From contig NW_020289989.1 in the NCBI RefSeq assembly GCF_003144245.1, forward strand, positions 1-64,000: a DNA stretch of 64,000 nucleotides, given 5' to 3'. The notes beneath the pieces are model-generated. The model made no database searches. It was not told the DNA's origin and was given only the letters and a program-made list of their open reading frames with translations. A program made the translations under genes and the position numbers. The stretch's first letter is position 1, and the number at the start of each line of letters is the position of its first letter. Source of the DNA: Jaminaea rosea. Lineage: Eukaryota > Basidiomycota > Exobasidiomycetes > Microstromatales. Below, in pieces: positions 35,136 to 45,266 of this stretch.

Positions 35136-37043
35136 ATGGCCTCCTCCTCATCATCATCGTCATCAACCAGCCCTGCACCGCCGCGCTCCTTCCTACTCCC
35201 CTACACAACCCTCCAACCAACCTACCTCGATGTCCACGCCGACATCTCCTCCGGCTCCGTCTCAGCAGAAGACGTCTTCCTGAGCGTCTACGCGGAGAAT
35301 GCTCCGTCCAAGAGCTTACATGCTACACTGCGGCTCAGCCAGCGGGAGGGTGATACCAGTGCGAGCCCACCGATTGCTCTGGAGCTGATAAAGGGGGGAA
35401 AGGGGTTGTTGAGTGTGAAGGAGGCGGATGAGGGGGGCGAGGGCGAGAAGGGAATAGCGAGGGACTTGTTCGTCTCGACTCCTGGAGCCTCGACTTCGGC
35501 ACATCCACCTACCTCGCCCCTTCATCTACAGAATAGCCCCCATCTCCCTTCGCACGGGGTACGTCTACGTCTCCCCTGCGTCACGCTGTCTCGCCTCCTC
35601 AAGGGGACGCGCTCACAAGCTGCACTGGATCGCGGCGCCGGCGGATCTATCAGCGCATTCGATGTCGCGGCGTCGGAGGATGATGAGAGTGGTGGCTATT
35701 CATTCGTCGTTGCAGGGGAGGAGGCGGAGTGTCGATTGGGGTCCCTAGTCCTGCCGCAGAAGAGGGCGCAGAGCAGTACTGGTAGCGGTAGGGGCGATGC
35801 AATAGAGAGTGTACAGGAGAAGGCTCAGAGACGTATGGCGGAGAAGAGGGCGGCGGCGGCGGCTCAGCTCAAGATGGTCGACGTGAAAGGGCATGTAGGA
35901 GACGTAACGTGCGCTCGCTTCTTTCCCAGTGGCAAGGGTGAGTAAGGAGCAGCCAGCCACGGGCTCACTGCCTCCTCCTGATCCGTAGACGCTGATCCTT
36001 CCCCCTTTGCCCCCTCGCCTACAGTGATCCTCACGTCAACGAATGACGGGCTCATCCGCCTCTATCCGACCTCGCCTCCTACCTCGAGCCCCGCCCGCCA
36101 ATTCAAAGGCCACAGGCGCGCCGTAAGTAGCCTCTCCATCCTCGGGCGGGGCAAACGTTTCCTCTCCTCCAGTCGAGACGGCACCCTCAAGCTCTGGGAC
36201 GTACCAGGGGGAAAATGTCTACGCACCTTGCATACGAGCAGGGTAAGCCCAGTGGAGAGTTTGGCCATCTTACCGCTTCCTGCCAAGGATCTGCCTAGGG
36301 ATGAGGGAGAGGCAACGGGGAGTTGGTTGGTATTGGCAGGTTGCGCTAATGGGTCCATTGAGCCATTCGCGCTGCGCATCGATGCCCTGCCCTCACCGGC
36401 GGACGAAGACGAGCAGCCGCAAGTGGCGATCCACTCCCTCTCCCTTCCCCACATTCCCCCCACCACGTACCCCTCAGACCTCCCTGATGGGACGACGGCG
36501 CCCGGCAGTACGGATCATTGGGCCCTCGTGCCGAGTAGCGCCGTTTGGGCGTTGGATATCATGCTCGCGCACCACGACAACGACGACAAGCAGGAGGGCG
36601 CATCGAGCTGGATTGTTGCAGGCACGAAGACGGGGCTTGTGCGACTTTTTAAGATTGGGCGTGAGGGGATGCAGAGGATTGGGGAGATGGTGGGGAGGAT
36701 GCATGAGGATCGAGATGAGCAGGAGCAGAGCGAGGAGATGCCTGTGATTAGGGAGCACTGCATCGTCCGCCGCAATGACTCGGGCGTAAATGCTGTTCGC
36801 TTCGTCCCCTCAACCACCTCGCGAGGACCGCCGGACGTAGTCGTTGCCACAACGGATGGGACGCCCTATCGCCTTACGTGGGACGCGGCACAGGAGGACG
36901 CCGCCCTCACGCCGCGGGTGGCAGAAGAGTACACGGGGTGGGAGGCAGGAGACGCCGTCGAGGAGATTGCGCTGCTTGCAAGGGAGGGAGAGGATGTCAA
37001 GGTCGGACTAGCGGGCGCAGAGGGTTGCGTGAGGGTGTACTGA
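35136..37043 (+). CDS. WD40 protein, PAAF1/Rpn14-like
   Basis: Exons 35136-35937 and 36025-37043 encode 606 residues. The N-terminal ~220 residues are specific and Ser-rich. WD40 repeats then follow: KGHVGDVTCARFFPSGK, VILTSTNDGLIRLY, FKGHRRAVSSLSILGRGKRF, LSSSRDGTLKLWDVPGGKCL and ALDIMLAHHDNDDKQEGASS. The order (DVKGHVGDVTC, then the HRRAV repeat) and a degenerate second half fit proteasomal ATPase-associated factor 1 / Rpn14, an assembly chaperone of the 19S base. Family assignment is by pattern, and other WD40 scaffolds cannot be ruled out. The single joint falls between the FFPSGK and VILTST strands of one blade. Confidence 0.75.
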
Positions 37044-37093
37044 GGCGCGCGGGGCACGCCCGTGAATTAGATTGAATGAAAAAGGTGTCGCAC

Positions 37094-37133
37094 CCTCGCT
37101 GCGTCGCTGCGTCGCTGCGTCGCTGCGTCGCTA
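37094..37133. repeat. 8-bp tandem repeat GCTGCGTC
   Basis: About four and a half copies of an 8-base unit in the 100-base space between the convergent WD40 and KEX1 genes. Confidence 0.85.
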
Positions 37134-37144
37134 CGTTTGCGCTT

Positions 37145-39313
37145 TTACTTGCCCCGCTTCTCGTGCTCATCATCCTCGTCATCTTCGTCATCCTCGTCGT
37201 CACCAACATCAAAGAGCTGCTCGCTATCGTCTAGCTCCTCCCTCCCTCTCGCCGCCGCGGCGTTGCCCCTCGCAGTAGAAGAAGACGGAGGAGGGGGATC
37301 ACGCCTCTGCCCGGCTTCAAGGTCCGTCTCCCCTCCGATGCGCACACGACGCTTCCCACGACGTCCGCCACCCGTCTCCTGCTCATCGTCGTCGTCGTCT
37401 TCGCTCAGTCTCTCCTGATTGGCGACGAGATGGCTCAACTCATGCTGCTCATCCAAGGACCCCTCCCCTCCACCACCATTGAGCGCAAATGACCCACCCT
37501 TCGCACCCGCGCCCGCGCCCGTGCCCGCACCTGTGACCCCGCCTAAATGCAACCCCCTCTGCATCATCCGCCTCCTGCCCCTCAAGAGGAAGCAAGTCCC
37601 GAACCCCACGAGCAGGATAAGGAAAACGAGAGCCGCACTCCCCGCATTATAGTACGCGGCCCACTTAGCCTCTTCGGCTACCTGTGCCTCACTCTTCCCA
37701 TCTGCGCCCACGATCATCCCTTCCTTGCCTTGCTGACCGGGCGATACCTCCCCCACCCCGCCTGCAGCGCTAGGCGGCGGCGCCGGGCTGAGGACGAGTC
37801 GTTCCCTCTCCCCCTCTAGCGTGCTAGGGATCAAAGCGCTAGGTCCAGCCGCACCGCGCACGAGGTCCTGATCCCCTGGCGCAGACATCCAGCGGAGGAT
37901 CATATCTGCCGACTCGAGGGGCTTGTCGAAGCCGACCATGTGGCTCGCACCGGCTACGGAGACGAAGGTGAGGTTGCGCGTTTCCTGCCACCAGCCGGCT
38001 GAAGTGCCATTGACTGTCCAGCTTCGCTTGGGTGGGGGCGAAGAGCCCCACCCTGTGGTCCCGGACCAGTGGAGGTTCTGTACCACGCGTTCTACGCCGA
38101 TCCAATTGCAGATCAAGTCCTGGTCGCCTGCGAACAAGAGGACTTTGATCCCTCGCTCCAGTAGCCCAGGTAGCAGCGTAACGCTCGCTGGCGAAGACTT
38201 GTCGCTTAGCCCTGCAGAGACGCGAGAGGAGCACTCGATCCATGCTTCCGGGTGGTGTGTTGCCGATACGTGGAATGCGTTGCGTACCTCTGGTTTGGCC
38301 AGGTAGGTATAGGTGGGGGCGAGGGTGGGTGGCCAATTCATGCCGCAGGCGGGATGGGTGTCGCTTAGACGGGTGTCGTAGATGTTTATGCATCGACCCG
38401 GTGATGAGGAGGAGGAGGAGGAAGGCGATGCAGGTTGATAGGTGAGCTCGATGATGTCCTGTAGTAGACCTTCGCAGCCGTCAATCTCTTGCGGGTGCTC
38501 TCCCTCCTTGAGCTTTCGCTTCTCTGCCTCGCAAACGTCGTTCTTTGGTTTCATCTCGTTGTATTCGCGCCCACCCTTTTTCCACACGCCGCTCTCGATC
38601 ATCATGTCCAGCTCTGAACCTGCCTGGGAGCGAGGGTCAATGGCTCCATTGCCTATCGCAATGCCTTGAAGTGCGAGCGGGTTCTTGGGGTCTGCCAAGA
38701 GGGCGTCGGCCGTGTAGGGGATGTACTGCCCCGCGTAGCTTTCCCCGGCGATGAAAAAGTCGCAGCCAGCGTCGGCGCCATACTCGGGGAAGACTGCAAC
38801 GAACTGCTTGAGGAAATGGACGACGTCCTTTGCTGCTGAGCCGAGACTGTGGGCGTATCCATCCGTGCTGGTGTAAGAGAATCCTGTCCCCACGGGCTGG
38901 TCGAGGAAGAGGACGTCGGTGTACTCGTTCCATGCTCCGCCGGGTACGGTCCACTCGAGGCGTTCCTTGATTGTCATGCTGGGTCGAAATGAGCCGATCT
39001 CCATCATCAAGCCGTCAAAGGACGAGCAACCAGGCCCGCCGTTCAACCAAAGCATTAGTCGCCTCTTTTTGCCCGCACCGAGATGACGTGCCTTTTCGAG
39101 GAAGAAGTAGAGGTGGGCATCGTCTTTGGCATCGGGTCGAGCGGGGAGATAGCCTGCGTAGGTGAGCAGGGAGGACGAGTTGGCCAGCGAGGGGATGCTA
39201 TGGACGAAGAAGTCTGCCGCGGACGGTATGCTGGACGAAGACGAGGAGGACGCCATCGTGGCGAGGATGATGGTGATGGCGAGGAAGCCAAAGAAGAGGC
39301 GACAGCTGCGCAC
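37145..39313 (-). CDS. KEX1: Kex1-type serine carboxypeptidase
   Basis: Membrane-bound late-Golgi carboxypeptidase that removes C-terminal Lys and Arg after Kex2 cleavage of secreted precursors such as pheromones and killer toxins. The intronless frame has 722 residues. It has a signal peptide (residues 1-20, FGFLAITIILATMA), a peptidase S10 domain with WLNGGPGCSS and catalytic Ser in FIAGESYAGQYIP (about 190), Asp in LFAGDQDLICNWIG (about 398) and His in GASHMVGFDKP (about 457). One membrane anchor lies at about 553-575 (AALVFLILLVGFGTCFLL), followed by a long acidic cytosolic tail (DDEDDEDDEDDE) as expected for Kex1. A vacuolar carboxypeptidase Y would lack the anchor and tail. It lies 10 kb from the repeat precursor described at 49048. 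Confidence 0.95.
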   Translation of the reverse strand: MRSCRLFFGFLAITIILATMASSSSSSSIPSAADFFVHSIPSLANSSSLLTYAGYLPARPDAKDDAHLYFFLEKARHLGAGKKRRLMLWLNGGPGCSSFDGLMMEIGSFRPSMTIKERLEWTVPGGAWNEYTDVLFLDQPVGTGFSYTSTDGYAHSLGSAAKDVVHFLKQFVAVFPEYGADAGCDFFIAGESYAGQYIPYTADALLADPKNPLALQGIAIGNGAIDPRSQAGSELDMMIESGVWKKGGREYNEMKPKNDVCEAEKRKLKEGEHPQEIDGCEGLLQDIIELTYQPASPSSSSSSSPGRCINIYDTRLSDTHPACGMNWPPTLAPTYTYLAKPEVRNAFHVSATHHPEAWIECSSRVSAGLSDKSSPASVTLLPGLLERGIKVLLFAGDQDLICNWIGVERVVQNLHWSGTTGWGSSPPPKRSWTVNGTSAGWWQETRNLTFVSVAGASHMVGFDKPLESADMILRWMSAPGDQDLVRGAAGPSALIPSTLEGERERLVLSPAPPPSAAGGVGEVSPGQQGKEGMIVGADGKSEAQVAEEAKWAAYYNAGSAALVFLILLVGFGTCFLLRGRRRMMQRGLHLGGVTGAGTGAGAGAKGGSFALNGGGGEGSLDEQHELSHLVANQERLSEDDDDDEQETGGGRRGKRRVRIGGETDLEAGQRRDPPPPSSSTARGNAAAARGREELDDSEQLFDVGDDEDDEDDEDDEHEKRGK

Positions 39314-39528
39314 GCTCCACGCTCCACGCTCTACGCTTCAACCTCGCAACCAACATCCGCCCGCCCGCCCGTCTTGTGCACGGAGATGGACGCCGTCGCC
39401 CACGTCGCGTGGCCCGCCGCCCCGCATCGGACGACGCAGCTCCAAGAAATCGAGTTGCGGGCTGACAAGGAGGCGAGCGAGGGGGAACGGAGACCTTGAT
39501 CACTACCATCACCTACCCGGCCCACAGC

Positions 39529-41301
39529 ATGGCATCGTCAAGAGCATCAACGTCGAAGGTCTTGCTGCGCTCCCTCTCGTCCTCGTCTGCAGCTCGCCCC
39601 CTCTCTGACATACACCCGGCATCCCCCTCGCCCTCGCCCAACTCGCAGCGCACCCAGTACGGCCAACCTCTTCCCTCTTCTCATCCTCACCTCTTCCCAG
39701 CCTACGATACCGCCCTCCCTTTCCCCTCCCTCTTCCCTCAACGCAGCCTCACCCCTTCACACGACTACCACCACTCCCTACGCGGCGATGCAGCCTCATC
39801 ACAGCTCACCCCAGGCATCACCCGCGCTGAATACGAGGCAAGGCGCCGCAACCTCGTCGATGCCATCCCAGACGGCTCAGTCGTCCTCGTCATGGGCGGA
39901 CGAGTCAAGTATATGAGCGGAGCAATCTTCTATCGCTTCAGGCAAGCATCCAATTTCTTTTACTTGACCGGCTTCAACGAACCGGATGCTGCCCTTGTGC
40001 TTGAGAAGCGGGCCAGCACTCCTCGCGGATTCAAAATGACCATGTTCGTCCCTCCGAGAGAGGCAGGGTACGAAGCTTGGAACGGGCCAAGAACAGGCAC
40101 GGATGGCGCAGTAGATGTCTTTGGAGCAGACGAGGCCATTGATATAGATGGAGATGGGCGCTCACTCCTCGAATACCTCAAGGCCACACTCCCTGGCGCA
40201 TCCACCATCTACTACGATCCGCCACTCTGCCCAACAATCCCTCGCAAGACGTCCAAGCTCACATCGAGCAACGCAACCACATCGCAAAACCTTCTCAACT
40301 ACCTCTCCCCACCCTCCCCCTCTGCACTCGACATATTCTCAAAGAAGACCGACTTCGATGCCGTCGTCAAGCTATTGGCAAAAGCGCACGACTTGGCCCC
40401 GCTCTTGGACTCGCATCGCCTCATCAAGTCTCCCTCCGAGTTGAGACTAATGCGTCGCGCAGGGCAGATAGCAGGTTTGGCGCATAACAGCACGATGCGC
40501 TTCTCCCAGTCCCCAAGCGCAGGAAGCGAAGCAGCCCTCGAAGCCCACTTCGAGTACACGTCCTCCCTCCTCGGTGCACAAAGACCCGCCTACGTGCCCG
40601 TCGTCGCCGCGGGGTCAAGAGGTTGTACCATCCACTACACGAGCAACGATCATCCAGCCCCGCAAGGCAGCCTCGTAACAATAGACGCCGGCGTTGAGCA
40701 CGCAGGTTACACGAGCGATATAACCCGTGCATGGCCGACGAGTGGTCATTTCACCGAACCGCAAAGAGACCTATACTCTGCCCTCCTCTCGGTCCTCAAA
40801 CAGTGCACCGCACTAGCTGTCGCCAATAATGGTTACTCCCTCGCATCCTTGCACAGACGATCCGTAGAGCTACTTCGCGTCGAGCTGCGTCAGTTGGGCT
40901 TCGACCTGGCGCTGGGCGAGCTAGAGCGATGCTTTTACGCGCATTATCTCGGCCATTTCCTCGGACTCGACCTGCATGACACCCCGACGGTATCGAGGGG
41001 TACGACTCTGAAGGAAGGAATGGTCATTACGGTCGAACCGGGCCTTTACATACCAGAGGACACGACGGGGCTGCGCAGTGTTGTGCCTCGCGCTTTTAGG
41101 GGGATAGGGATCAGAGTCGAGGACGATGTGGCTGTTGGGCGCGGGGAGAATGTGGTGCTCAGCGCAGAGGCGGTGAAAGAGGTAAAGGATGTAGAGGCGG
41201 TGTTGCAGGGGTGGGGGGGAGAGGAGGTGGAGAGAATGGTCAGTGCTGGGCAGGCCGGATTGGGATTCGATCGTGGTGTGGAGACGAGGCAGAGCGTGTA
41301 G
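39529..41301 (+). CDS. ICP55: Mitochondrial intermediate cleaving peptidase (aminopeptidase P family)
   Basis: Removes one residue from many imported mitochondrial proteins after the processing peptidase, setting their stability. The intronless frame has 590 residues from the ATG at 39529, which begins a typical presequence (ASTSKVLLRSLSSSSAARP). The aminopeptidase P N-terminal domain is clear (ITRAEYEARRRNLVDAIPDG, FRQASNFFYLTGFNEPDA). The pita-bread domain holds all metal ligands: two Asp in TIDAGVEHAGYTSDITRAWP, His in HYLGHFLGLDLHD, Glu in TVEPGLYIPED and Glu in GIRVEDDVAV. A cytosolic or peroxisomal Xaa-Pro dipeptidase is less likely because of the presequence. Confidence 0.93.
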   Translation: MASSRASTSKVLLRSLSSSSAARPLSDIHPASPSPSPNSQRTQYGQPLPSSHPHLFPAYDTALPFPSLFPQRSLTPSHDYHHSLRGDAASSQLTPGITRAEYEARRRNLVDAIPDGSVVLVMGGRVKYMSGAIFYRFRQASNFFYLTGFNEPDAALVLEKRASTPRGFKMTMFVPPREAGYEAWNGPRTGTDGAVDVFGADEAIDIDGDGRSLLEYLKATLPGASTIYYDPPLCPTIPRKTSKLTSSNATTSQNLLNYLSPPSPSALDIFSKKTDFDAVVKLLAKAHDLAPLLDSHRLIKSPSELRLMRRAGQIAGLAHNSTMRFSQSPSAGSEAALEAHFEYTSSLLGAQRPAYVPVVAAGSRGCTIHYTSNDHPAPQGSLVTIDAGVEHAGYTSDITRAWPTSGHFTEPQRDLYSALLSVLKQCTALAVANNGYSLASLHRRSVELLRVELRQLGFDLALGELERCFYAHYLGHFLGLDLHDTPTVSRGTTLKEGMVITVEPGLYIPEDTTGLRSVVPRAFRGIGIRVEDDVAVGRGENVVLSAEAVKEVKDVEAVLQGWGGEEVERMVSAGQAGLGFDRGVETRQSV

Positions 41302-41426
41302 CGGCGCCGTGATTCAGCAGCGACGCCGTGAGGTCATGTATAGATTTGAGCATAGAGCATGGAATATGGATCGCACAGTAGCGCACGCGCGATCGCGCTC
41401 GCGCACACACAAACACACACACGCGC

Positions 41427-42688
41427 CTAGATGTATCGCTCCCCACCCAGCTCGTCGCGACGACTGATGCTCCCAGCATCAAAGTAGGGCTTCTCCCCTA
41501 CGCTCACGACGCGCGTGCCCACACGATGCCCTCCTTTGCTAAAGTAGTCGGGCGTAGCAGCATGGAAGACACAGCGATTGTCAAAGACGACTAGCGTGCT
41601 CTTCCCTTCGCTCGTGTCCTGCCATTTCACCCTGGCCTGCGCAGCGTGCGTCGTAGCCACCTGATCTAGGAGGTAGGCGCGCAATAGCGTCGACTCGTCG
41701 GGTCGTAGGCTGGGGAAGGACTCAAAGTGCGCTCCCACGGCGAAGAGGCTTTTCCATCCTGTCACAGGGTGAGTACGGATCACGGGATGCGTAGCAGACA
41801 GGTCTCCGCCGACGTTGGCTGCGTGACCTCTGGGTCCAGCATGCACTTGGAACCCGCCCTCCTTCGCCATGCGTTGGAACGCAGGCTGGGCGTAGCGTCC
41901 TTCCAATCCTTCGAGGAAACGCGCAAAGGCCGGGCTGAGTCGATCATAAGCCTCGTAGCCGCTGTAGAAGACCGTATCGCCTCCACAGTCCACGTTCGTG
42001 TGGATGTTGAGCGTGGAGAAGTCAGAAGGGTACGGCTCAAAGGTTATGTCACTGTGGATTTCTCCAGCGGCACCGCCTTGGATTTGGGCGAGGCGATCGT
42101 CGGTCTTTTTGCGGAAGTTGGAAGAGATGACGCCTGGCGCGGGGGTCGCAGGAAGAGCGGGTCAGCCTTCGGTAGATGCGATCACGCCGATGGCCTCGCG
42201 CAACTCGCTGATCGTATCGTCTGCGCTCGCCTCGCCATTAGGCCCCGTCGCACGATAAGCCTTGTCGCGCTGCCCATTCAACACGGGGTGGATGTGCAGA
42301 CCAGACTCCTCCGGCGTACCAGAGAGAAGGGAGAGTCGGGCGGTGAGCTCTTGTTGCTCTTGCGGGGTCACGCTCTGGTTGCGAAGGGCGACGACTCCGC
42401 GACGGGAGGCTGGCGGCGAGGACGACGAGGGGGGGTTGAGCGCAGCGCGACCGGAATGCTCGAGGCGCTAGACATACTGATAATGGCAAGCTCGCGCAGC
42501 TTTGCATCCGATTGCGGGTCTTTGAGGAGGTCACGCACATCGAGCGTCGTATACTCGCGACCGATGACGGGGGTGATCTCCTCGAAAGGGATATCGTCTA
42601 GGATGCCCGTCAGCTGGAGGGGGACACGGTGCTGAGGCGAAGGCGAAGAATCGCCGTTGGTGGTCGCGGAGGTAGCGATGGGTGACAT
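41427..42688 (-). CDS. TauD-type 2-oxoglutarate-dependent dioxygenase (sulfonate or taurine type)
   Basis: Fe(II)/2-oxoglutarate oxygenase of the TauD/JLP1 family; such enzymes split sulfonates to release sulfite for sulfur supply. Exons on the minus strand: 42478-42688, 42254-42409 and 41427-42133, giving 357 residues. Seen motifs are VTPQEQQELTARL and SGLHIHPVLNG, the iron-binding HSDITFE (H-x-D), FAVGAHFESFPSL, the distal iron His in VVFDNRCVFHAATPD, and the 2-oxoglutarate-binding Arg in GTRVVSVGE. The second intron (donor GTGCGA at 42253) removes an apparent in-frame stop and joins KAY to RVISSNFRKK. A start at 42844 is also open, but 42688 (MSPIAT) fits the family length better. It stands divergent to an allantoate-permease-type transporter, which supports a role in substrate uptake and use. 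Confidence 0.88.
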
Positions 42689-43414
42689 TTGCGAGGAGGC
42701 GCCGCTGGTGGTGATGATGAGGAGTGCGGGTAGGTGATCGTCACATCTCTGGCCTTGATATCTTCTCGAGCGAAGATAAGGGGCATGATCCATCTCCCAC
42801 ATGCCCTCGTTGCGCCGCGCTTGCTCATAGCTCGTCATCATCACGCCGACGGTTCAGCCAAGCGCGTCCCGTCGAATCGGCTAGTCTCCCGCCGTCCGCG
42901 GCAGGTTAGCTCGTCATTCTAGCAAAAGTGACCCTGACGTGCGAGGTGGCCATTGTGAGGTTGTCGAGCGGCCTTGTCGACCCGAATTGCGAGCAATCGA
43001 CGCTGCTATTACCGCGGAGGGTTGTGGGATGGCGAGCAAATTGGCCTCGCGGTCGGGCGACATATGGTAGCTCGGCGGGGTAGCAAACGTGACCCTGGGG
43101 TGGCCGTCTTCAGCGGCTTTAGTCCCCAGTATTGCGAGCAGATGACGGCAGCAAATGACAACGAGGACGACCAGATAGCGTGAGAATCGCAAGACGATCA
43201 TCGTGATCGTGACCTTCGCGGCTCGTGTGCCTCGCTTTGCGGTCAATTGACGCCGCACACGACCGCGAGTGATCGAGGGATGGCGTGATGCGAGATTGCT
43301 CAGCGGAGGCCTATCCATCAGCTTCGAGGAGGCGATAGCGTCGACGAAAAGTAGAATATCAGGACACTGGCTCGTACGCGCCTTGCTTTCCTGTCGCACT
43401 ACCATCTCCCCGTC
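42689..43414. other. Divergent promoter between dioxygenase and transporter
   Basis: 726 bases with no gene. The phrases GTGACCCTG (42924 and 43089) and ATTGCGAGCA (42987 and 43131) each occur twice, with TGGCGAGCAAA as a looser third match to the latter, so a block of about 150 bases appears duplicated in diverged form (roughly 42920-43010 and 43085-43145). These could be paired regulatory sites serving both genes. Confidence 0.5.
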
Positions 43415-45266
43415 ATGTCCGCAGCCAACAGCTCGCGGCCTGAGCCTCACGATGCCCTCATCGTCGAAGGCGGCAACGCGTTGACTGATTCGCAGCGCGC
43501 CGACTCGTCGATCAAGAGCGAAGGTAGCACCGAGAGTAAAGGCGAACGCAGCGAGGCGCCAATGCCCTACATTCCTCCCCTAGCCCCAGACGACGATTGC
43601 GAACCACACTCCGTCTCCTCCCTCTTCTCCCGACATCGCGCCGCCAACCTCGACGGCATCGCGACGCGCCGCTCAGTCTTCGACGACCCCTCATTCGCTT
43701 CGGCGTACACGCCCCACCCTCAGTGGGAGGGCAACTCTCGCCTCGACCCCTTGTGTCGCTGGACGTATCGCGAGGAACGCTCCCTGATCCGCAAGCTCGA
43801 CTGGCGCATCCTAGCCCTCGCCTTTGTGATGTTCTTTGCTATGGACCTCGATCGAGAGAACATTGCCCAGGCCAATAGCGATGGAATGTTGCGCGACCTG
43901 GGGCTGAGCACGGCAGACTATAATCTAGGCCAGACGCTCTTTCGTGTGGGATTTCTGCTCGCCGAGCTACCCAGCCAGATGGTGGCTAAGCGCGTGGGGG
44001 TGGACAGGTGGTGAGTGTTCACGCTGCGATGCCTCAGCCAGCGGCGAGACCTGTACTCACGTCAAGCCTGCCGCGCACGCACACAGGGTACCCATCCAAC
44101 TCATCGCCTGGTCTGCCTTCTCGATAGCTCAATTCAGCATGCGCTCTCGAGCCTCATTCCTGACGTATCGCACGCTCATCGGCATCTTCTCCGGCGGCTT
44201 CATCCCGGATATGGTGCTGTGGCTCTCCTACTTCTACACCAGTCGCGAAATGCCCGCACGCCTCACCATCTTCTGGCTCTCCAACTACCTCGTCAAGATC
44301 CTGGGCCCATTCGCCGCACTAGGCTTGCTCAAGCTCCGCGGCTACGGCGGTTACGCAGGGTGGCGCTACCTCTATGCGGTGGAGGGGTTATTTACGCTCC
44401 TCGTGGGGGTGTTTGCCCTCTTCCATATGCCTGCCGGGCCTACGCAGTCGCGCAATTGGCTCTATCCCCGCGGGTGGTTCAGCGAGCGACAAGAGACAAT
44501 CATGGTCAATCGCGTACTGCGGGACGATCCGACAAAGGGGGACATGCACAACCGTCAGGGTATCGATTGGCCGGCCTTTAAGCGCTGCCTCCTAGACTAC
44601 GATCTGTGGCCCATGTATGCGCTTGGCTTCACCTTCCTCATCGCCTCGATCCCCGTCCAGCAGTACCTCACGCTCGAGCTCAAGCGACTTGGCTTCACCA
44701 CATCAGTCACCAACGCACTCTCCATTCCAGGCCCGGCACTGGCTGTTCTGATCATGATGATCCCGCCCATCGTGAGCGAGAGGCTCAATCACCGCACCTT
44801 TGTGTGCGCAACGGAGAACCTCTGGTCCATCCCCTGCTACGTAGCGCTTTTCCTGCTCCCCGCAAGCGCCAGTCCCTGGGTCTACTGGGCTATCGCGACG
44901 CTCCAACTCGGCGCGCCGTACGTTCAACCCCTCCAGGTAGCCTGGATAGCTCGCAATGCCGGTAGCGTAGCCAATCGCTCCGTCTCCGCTGCGGTGTACA
45001 ACGTCGCCGTCCAGCTCGGCGTCATTGTTGGCGTCAACGTCTACCAGCCCAGCGATGCTCCCGAGTATCGACGGGGCAATCTGGCAATGGCGCTGCTCTG
45101 CTCGGGGGTACTGCTCCAGTACATCGGGGTCTACCTCTACTATCGCTGGCGCAATGCGAGCAAGGCGAGGCTGTGGGATCAGATGACCAGGGAGGAGAGG
45201 GTGGCCTACCTCGACGCGAACAAGGATGCGGGGAACAAGAGTCTGGCATTTCGATTCGCCCTCTAA
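43415..45266 (+). CDS. Major facilitator transporter, anion:cation symporter (allantoate permease) family
   Basis: Plasma-membrane uptake carrier of the Dal5-type family, whose known substrates include allantoate, nicotinate, pantothenate, biotin precursors and, for yeast Soa1, sulfonates. Exons 43415-44010 and 44087-45266 encode 591 residues. After a ~125-residue hydrophilic N terminus the first membrane helix has DWRILALAFVMFFAMDLDRENIAQA, with the family signature D-R-x-N-I. Then come LGQTLFRVGFLLAELPSQM and RTLIGIFSGGFIPDMVLWLS, with about twelve helices in all. The joint regenerates the DRWVPIQL loop. The divergent dioxygenase neighbour makes a sulfonate or related organic acid the most likely substrate (inference). 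Its stop codon overlaps that of the convergent protease gene. Confidence 0.9.

Noticed and set aside
42162-42260. Apparent stop in the dioxygenase gene after a VIAST segment, suggesting a pseudogene
   Set aside because: The segment lies in an intron with donor GTGCGA, branch-like GGCTGAC and acceptor CCAG; removing it joins KAY to RVISSNFRKK in phase.
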